DNA of 64,000 nt, taken from contig NZ_CP109017.1 in assembly GCF_036226765.1 (NCBI RefSeq), positions 6,883,001 through 6,947,000 of the forward strand, written 5' to 3'. The position numbers and the translations under genes were made by a program. Of the stretch, positions 16,170 to 23,650 are shown piece by piece (position 1 is the first letter of the stretch; each line of letters opens with the position of its first letter). A model generated the notes under the pieces. It was not told where the DNA came from, ran no database searches, and saw only the letters and a program-made list of their open reading frames with translations. The stretch is from Streptomyces sp. NBC_00670. Its GTDB lineage: Bacteria; Actinomycetota; Actinomycetes; Streptomycetales; Streptomycetaceae.

Positions 16170-17669
16170 CTATCCCGCTTCGCGGCCTTGAACCCTCCCG
16201 CCGGTCTTCTTCTCGGCGGCCTCCGCGTCCGCCGAGGCCAGCGCCGTGGCCACGTCACGCGGATACGTCCGCAGCGCCACCAGGCTCAGCAGACCGGCCG
16301 CGAGCAGCGGCACCAGGCACACCAGGAAGGCCATCTGGAGGCCCTCGGTGCGGCTGCCGCTGTCGTCGAACACGTCCGACGACAGGAAACCGAACAGCAG
16401 CGGGGCGGTCGTCTCGGCGGCCGACCGGGTCAGCGTGCGGGCCGCCTCCGATCTGCCCCACAGCCCCGGCGGCACGATGTCCAGCCGGGCCGCGTCCAGC
16501 GGCGGGTTCGCGGCGGCCAGCAGCCCCGCCCCGACGGCGAGGAGCGGCACGGCGAGCAGCGCGGAACTCGTCAGGATCCCCGGCGCGAACACCGGCGCGG
16601 CGGCGAGCAGCGCCACCGCCGGCACCAGTACCCGGCCACCGGCGTGACCGTGCCGCAGCGCCACGTCCGGCAGCCGGGCGCCGGCCACGAGACCGGCCAG
16701 GATGCCCGCGCCGATCACGACGACCAGCCCGCTGGCGGTACTGCGGCCGACCCCGTAGTGGTGGGTCACGAACAGCAGGCCGAAGGACCGCACTCCGGCG
16801 AAGAAGAAGTACGCCAGCGCCGAGGCGGTGATCATCAGCAGCACCGTGCGGATGCGCAGGATGTAGGCGAACGCGCGGTGCGCCGGCATGGTCCGCGGGT
16901 CCTCCCGCAGCACCTGCTCGGGGCGTGGCTCGCTGCGGGCGGTGCGTACGACGGCGCGGGCGGAGCCGGTTGCGGGTGCGGCGTCCGGTGCGGTGGGCGG
17001 CCGCTGTCCCTCGCGGGCCAGCTGGCCGCGGCCGCCGCGCCGTGGCTCCGGGAGCCGGACGAGCAGCCAGGCCAGCAGCGCGCCCGGCAGGGCCAGCCAG
17101 GCGAACGAGACCCGCCAGGACAGCAGCGCCGCGATGTTGGTGGACACCACATAGCCGAAGCCGGTGCCGAACAGTTCACCGGCGAGGATGTAGCCGTACA
17201 GGTGGGCGCGTTCGCCGGAGGGGAAGTAGTCGCCGACGAGCGAGGCGACGGCGGGGCCCGCCGTCGCCGCGACCACGCCGAGGCCGACCCGGGCCGCCAG
17301 CAGCGTCTCGAAGGAGCCCGCGACGGCCGAGCCGACCATCGCCACGGACCACAGCACGATGCTGCCGGCGAGGAGGCGGGTGCGGGTGGTGCGGTCGGTC
17401 AGGACGCCGGCGGGGAGGGTGGCGAGGGCGCCGGCCAGGGAGGTGGCCGAGACGAGCAGGCCGATGTGGGTGTGGTTGAGGCCGAAGACCTGTTCGAGGC
17501 TGTCGGCGTTGACGGAGATCGTCGCCTTGTCGGCGCCGTCCAGGGCGATGACCATCGCCAGCAGGGTGATCACGCGGAGGCGGGCGCGCCCGCCCACCGC
17601 GCGCTCCGCGCGCCGCCTGAACGGTTCCCCTTTCAGCGTCCTCACCTCCTCCCTGCGAGCGGGCCCCAC
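16170..17669 (-). CDS. Major facilitator superfamily transporter
   Basis: About 499 aa, 12 predicted helices in two halves separated by a long charged central loop (PRRGGRGQLAREGQ onward). The MFS motif appears in GVLTDRTTRTRLL. The helix-1 text ITLLAMVIALDGADKATISV resembles actinobacterial MFS members of the anion/drug type. Start is uncertain: GTG 17669 has a poor ribosome site, while a GTG slightly downstream overlaps a GGGAGGAG tract. It is followed after 10 bases by the SPW gene and diverges from the holin-family gene. Substrate unknown. Confidence 0.85.
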   Translation of the reverse strand: MGPARREEVRTLKGEPFRRRAERAVGGRARLRVITLLAMVIALDGADKATISVNADSLEQVFGLNHTHIGLLVSATSLAGALATLPAGVLTDRTTRTRLLAGSIVLWSVAMVGSAVAGSFETLLAARVGLGVVAATAGPAVASLVGDYFPSGERAHLYGYILAGELFGTGFGYVVSTNIAALLSWRVSFAWLALPGALLAWLLVRLPEPRRGGRGQLAREGQRPPTAPDAAPATGSARAVVRTARSEPRPEQVLREDPRTMPAHRAFAYILRIRTVLLMITASALAYFFFAGVRSFGLLFVTHHYGVGRSTASGLVVVIGAGILAGLVAGARLPDVALRHGHAGGRVLVPAVALLAAAPVFAPGILTSSALLAVPLLAVGAGLLAAANPPLDAARLDIVPPGLWGRSEAARTLTRSAAETTAPLLFGFLSSDVFDDSGSRTEGLQMAFLVCLVPLLAAGLLSLVALRTYPRDVATALASADAEAAEKKTGGRVQGREAG

Positions 17670-17720
17670 CGGCCGGCAGCCGACGACGCACCGAACGGAG
17701 GCGCGGGGGGCGGAGCCCTC

Positions 17721-17745
17721 GTGTCGCGTGCCCAGTCGGGGGTAC
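17721..17745 (+). promoter_or_regulatory. SigB-type promoter match upstream of the holin-family gene
   Basis: GTGT (17721-17724), 15 bases, GGGTAC (17740-17745) fits GNNT-N14-16-GGGTAY exactly and ends 45 bases before the ATG at 17791. With a SigB-family gene at 12.7 kb, stress-dependent transcription is plausible. This is a consensus match only. Confidence 0.45.
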
Positions 17746-17790
17746 CCCGCTCACGAACCCACGGAACGACAGCAACGGCAGGGGACGACG

Positions 17791-18201
17791 ATGCAAGGCA
17801 ACGAGACACCCCGCGGCGACGCCACCGCCGGTTCCGGTGTGGGTGACGCGGCCACCCGCCTGGCCCAGGACACCGCCGACCTCGCCCGCCGCGAGGTGCG
17901 GGCGATCCAGGACGAGGCCCTGGCCGGCCTGCGCCGCTTCGGAACGGCCGGCGTCCTCTTCGCCGGCGCCGGTGTCTGCGGCGTGCTCACCCTCGCCGCC
18001 GCCCACCAGACCCTGCTGCGCGCGACGGAGTCGGTCCTCCCGAGGACCGCCGCCGCGGCGGTGCTGACCTGCGCCTACGCCACCGGCGGCGCGGGCCTCG
18101 CCTACCTCGCGCGCGACCGCGTACGGGCCACCGCGGAGGCGACCGCGCGGGCGCTGGAGAAGGAGCACGAGCGGCTGGCCCCGGAGACCCCCGCGCCCTG
18201 A
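17791..18201 (+). CDS. Phage-holin-superfamily (actinobacterial type III) small membrane protein
   Basis: 136 aa. An amphipathic N-terminal helix (TRLAQDTADLARREVRAIQDEAL) is followed by two transmembrane helices (FGTAGVLFAGAGVCGVLTLA and AAAVLTCAYATGGAGLAYLA) and a charged helical C-terminus. The layout is that of chromosomal Phage_holin_3_6-type proteins of Streptomyces, which are not phage genes and often lie in stress loci. AGGGG precedes ATG 17791, and a good SigB-type promoter match lies upstream. Function is unknown. Confidence 0.78.
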   Translation: MQGNETPRGDATAGSGVGDAATRLAQDTADLARREVRAIQDEALAGLRRFGTAGVLFAGAGVCGVLTLAAAHQTLLRATESVLPRTAAAAVLTCAYATGGAGLAYLARDRVRATAEATARALEKEHERLAPETPAP

Positions 18202-18291
18202 CCCGTGCCGGGCGTCCACTTCCGGCCGCGGGGCGGACGTATGCCCTGGCCCGGCGCGTGCCCCGCGCCTCGCTCGCGATAGAAAGGACCC

Positions 18292-18831
18292 ATGGCGGAG
18301 CGCGACACTGACACCGGGTTCGAGGACGTGGACGACGTCGACGGAGTGACCCGGGCGGTCCTCGCGGCCTCCCGGTTGCTGATGGCGGTCTCCGCGCGCT
18401 CGCTCGCCGCCGTCGAGGACGGGGTGACGCTGCCCCAGTTCCGCATGCTGGTCGTGCTCTCCACCCGGGGCGCCACCAAACTGGTCGCGCTGGCGGAACT
18501 GCTCCAGGTGGCGCCGTCGACCGCGATGCGCATGGTCGACCGGCTGATCGCCGCGGGGCTCGCCGTGCGCGAGGTCAATCCGGAGAGCCGGCGCGAGACC
18601 CTGCTGACCCTCACGGAGGAGGGCCGGCGCACCGTCGAGAGCGTCGTCACCCGGCGCCGCGCGGCCATCTCGTCCATCGTCGAGCGGCTGGACCCCGGGC
18701 ACCGGTCCGCGCTCGTCGAGGCGCTCGCGGCGTTCAACGAGGCGGGCGGGGAGCCCTCCGTCCCCGTCCCCGACGACGCGCAGGCCCAGGCCATGGGCTG
18801 GGGCGAACCCGGCCTCACCCGCGACGTCTGA
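18292..18831 (+). CDS. MarR-family transcriptional regulator (copy 1)
   Basis: 179 aa. The winged-helix core is clear: ITLPQFRMLVVLS-like text here reads VTLPQFRMLVVLSTRGA, then LAELLQVAPSTAMRMVDRLIAAGL (recognition helix) and the wing ESRRETLLTLTEEGRR. AGAAAGGA precedes ATG 18292. It is strikingly similar to the minus-strand regulator at 19576-20160, identical over long blocks of the DNA-binding domain. The hemerythrin gene lies between them. Ligand and targets are unknown; redox or phenolic stress sensing is common in the family. Confidence 0.9.
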   Translation: MAERDTDTGFEDVDDVDGVTRAVLAASRLLMAVSARSLAAVEDGVTLPQFRMLVVLSTRGATKLVALAELLQVAPSTAMRMVDRLIAAGLAVREVNPESRRETLLTLTEEGRRTVESVVTRRRAAISSIVERLDPGHRSALVEALAAFNEAGGEPSVPVPDDAQAQAMGWGEPGLTRDV

Positions 18832-18925
18832 CCCGCCCCGGCACCCGCGCGCCCCGCTTCCCCCCCACGTTTCGCGCCCGGCACCGCGGGAACTCCGGGG
18901 GCCCTACGCGGGAGAGGGAGCCGGC

Positions 18926-19000
18926 ATGCCCACACGAGACGACGTACTGTCCCCGGAGGAACGGCGCGCGTGCCTCCGCCCGGCCGGAGGACCCCGGTGA
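18926..19000 (+). CDS. Possible 24-aa leader peptide coupled to the hemerythrin gene
   Basis: An ATG at 18926 follows GGAGAGGGAG at suitable spacing and encodes MPTRDDVLSPEERRACLR plus six residues. Its TGA (18998-19000) overlaps the GTG start of the hemerythrin gene (18997), the same GTGA coupling used by true operon partners nearby. It could be a translated leader or the remnant of a longer protein. It is short enough that coding status is uncertain. Confidence 0.35.
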   Translation: MPTRDDVLSPEERRACLRPAGGPR

Positions 19001-19560
19001 ACCGGCTGCGGAGCCTGCTCCAGGACGACCACGACGCCATCCAGTGCCTCCTCGACGACCTCACCGGCACCCCCGATCCCGACACCGGACGGCGGCAGCG
19101 GCTGGCCCGGCGGCTCGTCGCCCTGCAGTCCGCGCACGAGCTGGCGGAGGAGCGGGTGGTCTGGCCCGCGGTGCGCAGACTGTGCGAGGACGGCGGCGCG
19201 CTCGCCGGGACGGCGCTGGCGCAGGAGGGCGAGGCGAAGCGGGCGCTCGACGAGCTGGCCCGCCTCCCGTCCGGCAGCCCGGAGTTCACCGCGTGCGTGC
19301 ACACGGTGGCCGCGCTGAACCGCACGCATCTGGCCTACGAGCAGGACCAGGTGTGGCCGCGGCTGGAGACCCGCCTCACCGAGCGGGACGACGCCCGGCT
19401 CGCCCGGCAGTGGCGGGCCACCCGCCGGCACACCCCGACCAGGCCCCACCCCCGTCTGCCGGCGCATCCGGCGGTGCTCGGCACGGTGGGGACGGCGGTC
19501 GCGGTGCTCGACCGCGCCCGCGACGCGCTCAGCGGGCGCACCGCGGCCGGGCGGACCTGA
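18997..19560 (+). CDS. Hemerythrin HHE-domain protein
   Basis: 187 aa. The four-helix HHE domain fills the first 135 residues. Candidate di-iron ligands are the His of DDHDAIQ, the His and Glu of SAHELAEERVVWP, and the His and Glu of NRTHLAYEQDQVWP. It probably binds oxygen, NO or iron, or senses redox state. The C-terminal 50 residues form an Arg/Pro segment and a helix with no recognised domain. GTG 18997 has GGAGG six bases upstream. The two flanking near-identical MarR regulators suggest it is under their control. Confidence 0.87.
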   Translation: MNRLRSLLQDDHDAIQCLLDDLTGTPDPDTGRRQRLARRLVALQSAHELAEERVVWPAVRRLCEDGGALAGTALAQEGEAKRALDELARLPSGSPEFTACVHTVAALNRTHLAYEQDQVWPRLETRLTERDDARLARQWRATRRHTPTRPHPRLPAHPAVLGTVGTAVAVLDRARDALSGRTAAGRT

Positions 19561-19575
19561 ACGGGCGCGGAGCCG

Positions 19576-20160
19576 TTACGCGGAGACGTCCGCCCACCCC
19601 GGCGGATGCGCCGGAGTGCCCTCCACCGCGGGCGCGGACGGTTCGCCGCCCGCCTCGTTGAACGCCGTGAGCGCCTCGATGAGGGTCGCCCGCTGCCCGG
19701 AAGTGAGCCGCCGTACGATCCCGGTGACCTCCTGGCGGCGCCGGGCCATCACATGGTCCACCACCTGCCTGCCCTCGTCGGTGAGCGTCAGCAGGGTCTC
19801 GCGGCGGTTGCCCGGGTTGACCCGCCGCTCCGCGAGGCCCGCCGCGATGAGCCGGTCCACCATGCGCATCGCGGTCGAGGGGGCGACCTGGAGCAGCTCC
19901 GCGAGGACCACCAGCTTGGTGGCGCCCCGGGTGGAGAGCACCACCAGCATCCGGAACTGCGGCAGCGTGATCCGGTCCTCGACCTCCGCCAGGGAGCGGG
20001 CCGACACCGCGACCAGCAGCCGCGAGGCGGTCAGCACCGCCCGCGCCACGTCGTCCACGTCCCCCGCCGGCCGCACACCCTCCGCCCGCGGCGCCCCACC
20101 CGCCTGCCGCGCGCCGCCCGCCGGCAGCCCGTCGTCCACCGGCTTCTCACTCTCGGGCAT
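19576..20160 (-). CDS. MarR-family transcriptional regulator (copy 2)
   Basis: 194 aa, with a disordered Gly/Arg/Pro N-terminal extension of about 40 residues before the same winged-helix core as copy 1 (TLPQFRMLVVLSTRGATKLV and QVAPSTAMRMVDRLIAAGLA are shared). The 3' end is convergent with the hemerythrin gene (15-base gap). Its first 14 bases overlap the end of the PP2C phosphatase gene on the same strand, so the phosphatase and regulator are translated from one message. Start 20160 is chosen over longer readings because AAGG lies upstream. Confidence 0.9.
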   Translation of the reverse strand: MPESEKPVDDGLPAGGARQAGGAPRAEGVRPAGDVDDVARAVLTASRLLVAVSARSLAEVEDRITLPQFRMLVVLSTRGATKLVVLAELLQVAPSTAMRMVDRLIAAGLAERRVNPGNRRETLLTLTDEGRQVVDHVMARRRQEVTGIVRRLTSGQRATLIEALTAFNEAGGEPSAPAVEGTPAHPPGWADVSA

Positions 20161-21292
20161 GGGCCCCTTCCTCTCGTTCCCCTCGTGCCGCGACGCCCGC
20201 CGCCCGCGCGCCGGCGAGGCCCGGTGCCGTCGCGTGCGCGCGGTAGCGCAGCAGCAGCATGGCCGCGTCGTCGTGGAGCGGTCCGTCCGCATGACGCACC
20301 AGATCGTCCCGCAGTGCCTCCAGGGCACCCTGGGCGTCATTCTCCTTCAACAGCACCGCCCGGTCGGCCAGCGGGTAGAACCGCCGCCGGGCGTCCCGGG
20401 TCTCGGTGACGCCGTCGGTGTACAGCAGCACCTGCTCGCCGGGGGCGAAGTCCACCCGGAACGGCTCGGCGGGGTCCCCGCCGTGAGCGGTCAGGCCGAG
20501 CGGCAGCGCGTACGCGGGCGGTTCGGGGAAGTCGACCGAGCCGTCCGCGCGGACCACCATCGGCGCCGGATGGCCGTAGTTGAGGAAGACGACGCTGTGG
20601 TCGGGGCGGACCTCGCCGAGGATCGCGGTCACGAACCGCTCGCTCTCGGTGTCCCGCTCCATGCTGCGCTCCAGACGGGCGCCCACCGCGAGCAGGTCCG
20701 GCTCGTCGTGCGCGGCCTCGCGGAACGCGCCGAGCACCACGGCCGCCGTCTCCACCGCGGCCAGCCCCTTGCCCTGCACGTCGCCCACGATGACGCGGAT
20801 ACCGTGCGGGGTGGCGACCACCTCGTACAGATCCCCGCCGATGTGCGCCTCGGCGACCGCGGAGGTGTACGACACCGCGATCCGCAGCGGCCCCGCGCTC
20901 AGCGGCACCGGCCGCAGCAGCACCCGCTGGGCGACCTCGGCCACCGAGCGGACGCTCGCCAGCTCCGCCTCGCGCCGCCGGCGCATCACCGCGGCGGCGA
21001 TCGCGGCACCGGTGACCCCGGCCACCGACGCCATCGCCGCATAGCCCCGGCGCTCCGCGAACAGCCCGTCGTACATCCCGAGGGCCACGCACACCAGCAG
21101 CGCCGCCACCCCGATCAGCGTGGTGCGCCGCCAGCCGCCGACCAGTCCTGCGAACGCGGGCCCCAGCGAGACGAGGGGGAGCAGTCCGACACCCGGTCCG
21201 GCGAGGACGTCGGTGGTCACCACGACCACGACGACGGCGACCGGCAACCACGACAGCGTGACCTGGCCGGGCTGTGGTCGCTTCGCTGCCAT
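20147..21292 (-). CDS. Membrane-anchored PP2C/SpoIIE-type serine/threonine phosphatase
   Basis: 381 aa. Four or five N-terminal hydrophobic helices (residues 10-105, for example WLPVAVVVVVVTTDVLAG) are followed by a linker and the RsbU/SpoIIE phosphatase domain. The domain shows AEAHIGGDLYEVV (metal Asp), IVGDVQGKGLAAV, FLNYGHPAP, LLYTDGVTETRD and DDAAMLLLRY. These enzymes dephosphorylate anti-anti-sigma factors in partner-switching control of SigB-type sigma factors. The upstream motif shared with the sigma gene at 12.7 kb fits that role. The downstream MarR gene overlaps by 14 bases. Confidence 0.9.
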   Translation of the reverse strand: MAAKRPQPGQVTLSWLPVAVVVVVVTTDVLAGPGVGLLPLVSLGPAFAGLVGGWRRTTLIGVAALLVCVALGMYDGLFAERRGYAAMASVAGVTGAAIAAAVMRRRREAELASVRSVAEVAQRVLLRPVPLSAGPLRIAVSYTSAVAEAHIGGDLYEVVATPHGIRVIVGDVQGKGLAAVETAAVVLGAFREAAHDEPDLLAVGARLERSMERDTESERFVTAILGEVRPDHSVVFLNYGHPAPMVVRADGSVDFPEPPAYALPLGLTAHGGDPAEPFRVDFAPGEQVLLYTDGVTETRDARRRFYPLADRAVLLKENDAQGALEALRDDLVRHADGPLHDDAAMLLLRYRAHATAPGLAGARAAGVAARGEREEGAHARE

Positions 21293-21566
21293 GACTGCTC
21301 CCGTACTGGAACCCGTGCCGGAAAACCGCCCTTCCGACGGCTTTCCCCTTGCTTTTTAGACTATGCAAAGGTCCTCGGGCGGTGCCGCGGGCGGCACTCT
21401 CCGTTACTCAAACGAGGCCCCGTGTCCGATCCGGCGCCCCGTGCCCCGCCGCCCTCACTCCAATGCCGCCGACAGCGGGCGGGAGCGGCGCCCCGGTGCC
21501 AGCGTGAGGGCGGGCGTGGGGACCCGTACGCACGGTGACGTCGCGGCACGAGGAGGCGACAGCGAC
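21293..21566. promoter_or_regulatory. Intergenic region: phosphatase and hydrogenase-remnant promoters
   Basis: About 270 bases between divergent transcripts. It carries the 12-mer ACCTTTGCATAG (minus strand, 21361-21372) seen also before the sigma factor gene, an AT-rich CTTTTTAGAC next to it, and no convincing ORF. On the plus-strand side the strong GAGGAGGCGAC ribosome site of the next gene is at its right end. No clear plus-strand promoter consensus was found. Confidence 0.45.
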
Positions 21567-21818
21567 ATGGTGGACAACCCCGGCGCCGGCTCCGCCGAGG
21601 TGGCAGGCGTCCTCCCGGCCGGCGGCGGCAGGCCGCGCCCGCGCGGGAGGGGCGCCACCCCGGGGACCGCCGGACACCCGGAGGAACGGACCGCACCCGC
21701 CCGACCCCGTCCGCACGCCCCCGGCCCCCCCCCCCCCCCGGACCCGACCCCGCCGGCACCGGCGGCCGCGACCCGCGACCGACTCCGCGACCGTCTCCGA
21801 GGGAGGCCGAGCACATGA
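21567..21818 (+). CDS. Small Pro/Arg/Gly-rich protein at the head of the hydrogenase-remnant operon
   Basis: 83 aa, beginning MVDNPGAGSAEVAGVLPAGG and then dominated by Pro, Arg and Ala, without a recognisable domain. Support for translation: GAGGAGGCGACAGCGAC upstream of ATG 21567 and an ATGA overlap with the next gene (its TGA 21816-21818 lies inside the hydrogenase start). A run of 15 cytosines (21725-21739) sits in the reading frame, so length changes would switch the frame. It may act mainly as a translational coupler. Confidence 0.45.
   Translation: MVDNPGAGSAEVAGVLPAGGGRPRPRGRGATPGTAGHPEERTAPARPRPHAPGPPPPPDPTPPAPAAATRDRLRDRLRGRPST
21725..21739 (+). repeat. Homopolymer tract of 15 cytosines inside a coding frame
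   Basis: Fifteen consecutive C residues lie within the small ORF that ends on the hydrogenase small-subunit start codon. Tracts this long are slippage-prone in replication and also a common sequencing error site. Confidence 0.9.
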
Positions 21819-22867
21819 GCACCGCAAGCATCGCCACCGAGGTCAGCCAGGAACCCGAAACCCCCGGCGAACGCCCGGGGTTCGACGAGATACACATCCT
21901 CTGGATCGCCGAGGGCACGAGCCGCGACGGCGACACCGTCTCCATGACCGCCGCCGGCCGGTCCGCCGTCGAGGACATCGTCCTCGGGCTGATGCCCGGC
22001 CTGCCCAAGGTGCACCTCCACGACAAGGTGCTCTCCCCGAGCCCGGGCGGCGAGGACCACCTCGGTCCCTTCCGGGCCGCCGCCCGCGGCGAACTCGGCC
22101 CGTTCGTCCTGGTCGTCGAGGGCTCCGTGCCCCACCAGGACATCATCGAGGCCGACGGGCCGAACCGGTGGATCGACCGGCTCGCCCCCGAGGCGTGGGC
22201 CGTGGTGGCCGTCGGCACCTGCGCCACCTTCGACGACGGCCACACCATGACGGGCAACCCCACCGGCAGCCCCACCGGCTCCATGGCCCTGGCCGACCGC
22301 CTCGGCCGGGACTTCACCTCCCGGGGCGCGCTGCCCGTCGTCAACATCCCCGGCTGCCCCGTCCAGCCGGAGAACGTCATGGAGACCCTCACCTGGCTCC
22401 TCCACCACGCGGCCGGCACCGCCCCGCCCCCGCCGCTCGACCACATGCTGCGCCCCCAGTGGCTGTTCGGGAAGACCGTCCACGAGGGCTGCGACCGGGC
22501 TGCCTCCCCCGGGCACGCCACCTTCACCAAGGACCACGACTCGCCCAAGTGCCAGGTGAAGGTCGGCTGTTGGGGCCCGGTGGTGAACTGCGACGTGCCC
22601 AAGCGCGGCTGGACGGGCGGCATCGGCGGCTGTCCCCACGTCGGCGGCATCTGCGTCGGCTGCACCGTGCCCGGCTTCCCCGACGCGTTCGTGCCGTTCA
22701 TGGACGAGCCCACCGGCGGCAGTCCGTCGTCGCCCCTCGTCAAGCCCTACGGGGCGGTCATCCGGCGGCTGCGCGGCATCACCGGCCTCGCCGCCGGCCA
22801 GGAACCGAAGCGGCACCACGACAAGGCCGAACCGACCAGCGGCCACGCCCCCCACCGGCGCCCCTGA
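21815..22867 (+). CDS. hhyS: [NiFe]-hydrogenase small subunit, group 1h (actinobacterial) type, with altered cluster ligand
   Basis: 350 aa. It resembles the electron-transfer small subunit of the high-affinity actinobacterial hydrogenase: DIVLGLMPGLPKVHLHDKVL, VGTCATFDDG, IPGCPVQPENV, LFGKTVHEGCDRA, SPKCQVKVGCWGPVVNC and CPHVGGICVGCTVPGFPD, which carry most of the cysteines for three Fe-S clusters. Where I expect Cys in a GxSCDGD motif near the N-terminus, this protein has GTSRDGD, so one proximal-cluster ligand appears replaced by Arg. The catalytic partner gene is missing downstream. The family is often misannotated as HypE. Identification is strong; catalytic competence is doubtful. Confidence 0.85.
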   Translation: MSTASIATEVSQEPETPGERPGFDEIHILWIAEGTSRDGDTVSMTAAGRSAVEDIVLGLMPGLPKVHLHDKVLSPSPGGEDHLGPFRAAARGELGPFVLVVEGSVPHQDIIEADGPNRWIDRLAPEAWAVVAVGTCATFDDGHTMTGNPTGSPTGSMALADRLGRDFTSRGALPVVNIPGCPVQPENVMETLTWLLHHAAGTAPPPPLDHMLRPQWLFGKTVHEGCDRAASPGHATFTKDHDSPKCQVKVGCWGPVVNCDVPKRGWTGGIGGCPHVGGICVGCTVPGFPDAFVPFMDEPTGGSPSSPLVKPYGAVIRRLRGITGLAAGQEPKRHHDKAEPTSGHAPHRRP

Positions 22868-22917
22868 GCACCCCGGGGCGCCGCCGATCCCGAGCGAGGA
22901 ACGAGGCAGGAACAGTG

Positions 22918-23082
22918 ATGACGGCAACCGCGGACCAGGCCCTGGGCGGGGAACGCAAGCCGCCGCAGATCGTGGACAGCGGCTTCGACCCCTGTCCGTA
23001 CCGCGGCGCGGACAGGTACCTGGGCAAGGGCCGCGCACTCACCAAGACCCACTCGCCGACCTACGGAGCCGACCATGGCTGA
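22918..23082 (+). pseudogene. Internally deleted remnant of the hydrogenase large subunit gene
   Basis: A 54-codon ORF occupies the place of the roughly 590-aa large subunit. Residues 1-20 (MTATADQALGGERKPPQIVD) look like a large-subunit start. The remainder (GFDPCPYRGADRYLGKGRAL, then TKTHSPTYG) looks like the extreme C-terminus around the DPCxxCxxH nickel-ligand motif, here degenerated to DPCPYRGAD. The intact ribosome site (GAGGCAGGAACA) and the 8-base overlap with the NifU-like gene are what an in-frame internal deletion would leave. An independent short gene cannot be excluded. Confidence 0.6.
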
Positions 23083-23650
23083 ACACACCACGGCCGCGCA
23101 CGGCCCCGGCGCCGGCCGGCTCGACGACCCGGCCGTCGAGGACCGCCTCGCCCGCATCGACGACCTCCTCGGCCGCGTCGAGGACGCGCCCGGACCCACG
23201 GCACGCGCCGCCGTCGAGGCCGTCGGCGCGCTCACCGAGGTCTACGGCGAAGGGCTCGCCCGGGTCCTCGACCTCGCCGACGAGACGCTCGCCGCCCGGC
23301 TCGCCGAGGACCAGCTCCTCGGCCATCTGATGGTGCTGCACGACATCCACCCCGACCCGGTCGAACGCCGGGCCGAACGCGCCGTCGACGGACTGCGCAC
23401 CGTCGTACGCGAACGCGGCGGCGACATCGAACTGACCGGCATCGACGACGGCGTCGCCCAGGTCCGGCTCGACGTCAAGGGCTGCGGTTCGACGACCGCG
23501 GGCCTGGAGGACGCCGTACGGGAGACCCTGCTCGCCGCCGCACCCGAGCTGTCCGGCGTCGAGCGGGTGCGCGACCCCGCGGCGGACGCCGCCTTCGTCC
23601 CGCTCGACACCCTGACCCTCCGCCCCGCCGAGCCCCAGGGGTCGCCGTGA
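23075..23650 (+). CDS. NifU-like (Nfu domain) protein of the hydrogenase locus
   Basis: 191 aa. The N-terminal half is helical (LARIDDLLGRVEDAPGPT and on). The C-terminal 70 residues follow the Nfu pattern (RTVVRERGGDIELTGIDDG, then VQVRLDVKG-like text). The usual CxxC iron-sulfur motif is replaced by KGCGSTTAGLEDAV, with a single Cys. Nfu-domain proteins deliver Fe-S clusters; in hhy operons this gene is thought to serve hydrogenase maturation. It overlaps the large-subunit remnant by 8 bases and couples to DUF5947 by GTGA. Loss of one cysteine makes cluster transfer questionable. Confidence 0.8.
   Translation: MAEHTTAAHGPGAGRLDDPAVEDRLARIDDLLGRVEDAPGPTARAAVEAVGALTEVYGEGLARVLDLADETLAARLAEDQLLGHLMVLHDIHPDPVERRAERAVDGLRTVVRERGGDIELTGIDDGVAQVRLDVKGCGSTTAGLEDAVRETLLAAAPELSGVERVRDPAADAAFVPLDTLTLRPAEPQGSP

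Noticed and set aside
17176..18702. 508-codon minus-strand frame spanning holin-like and MarR genes
   Set aside because: It covers several real genes on the other strand or frame and shows no domain.
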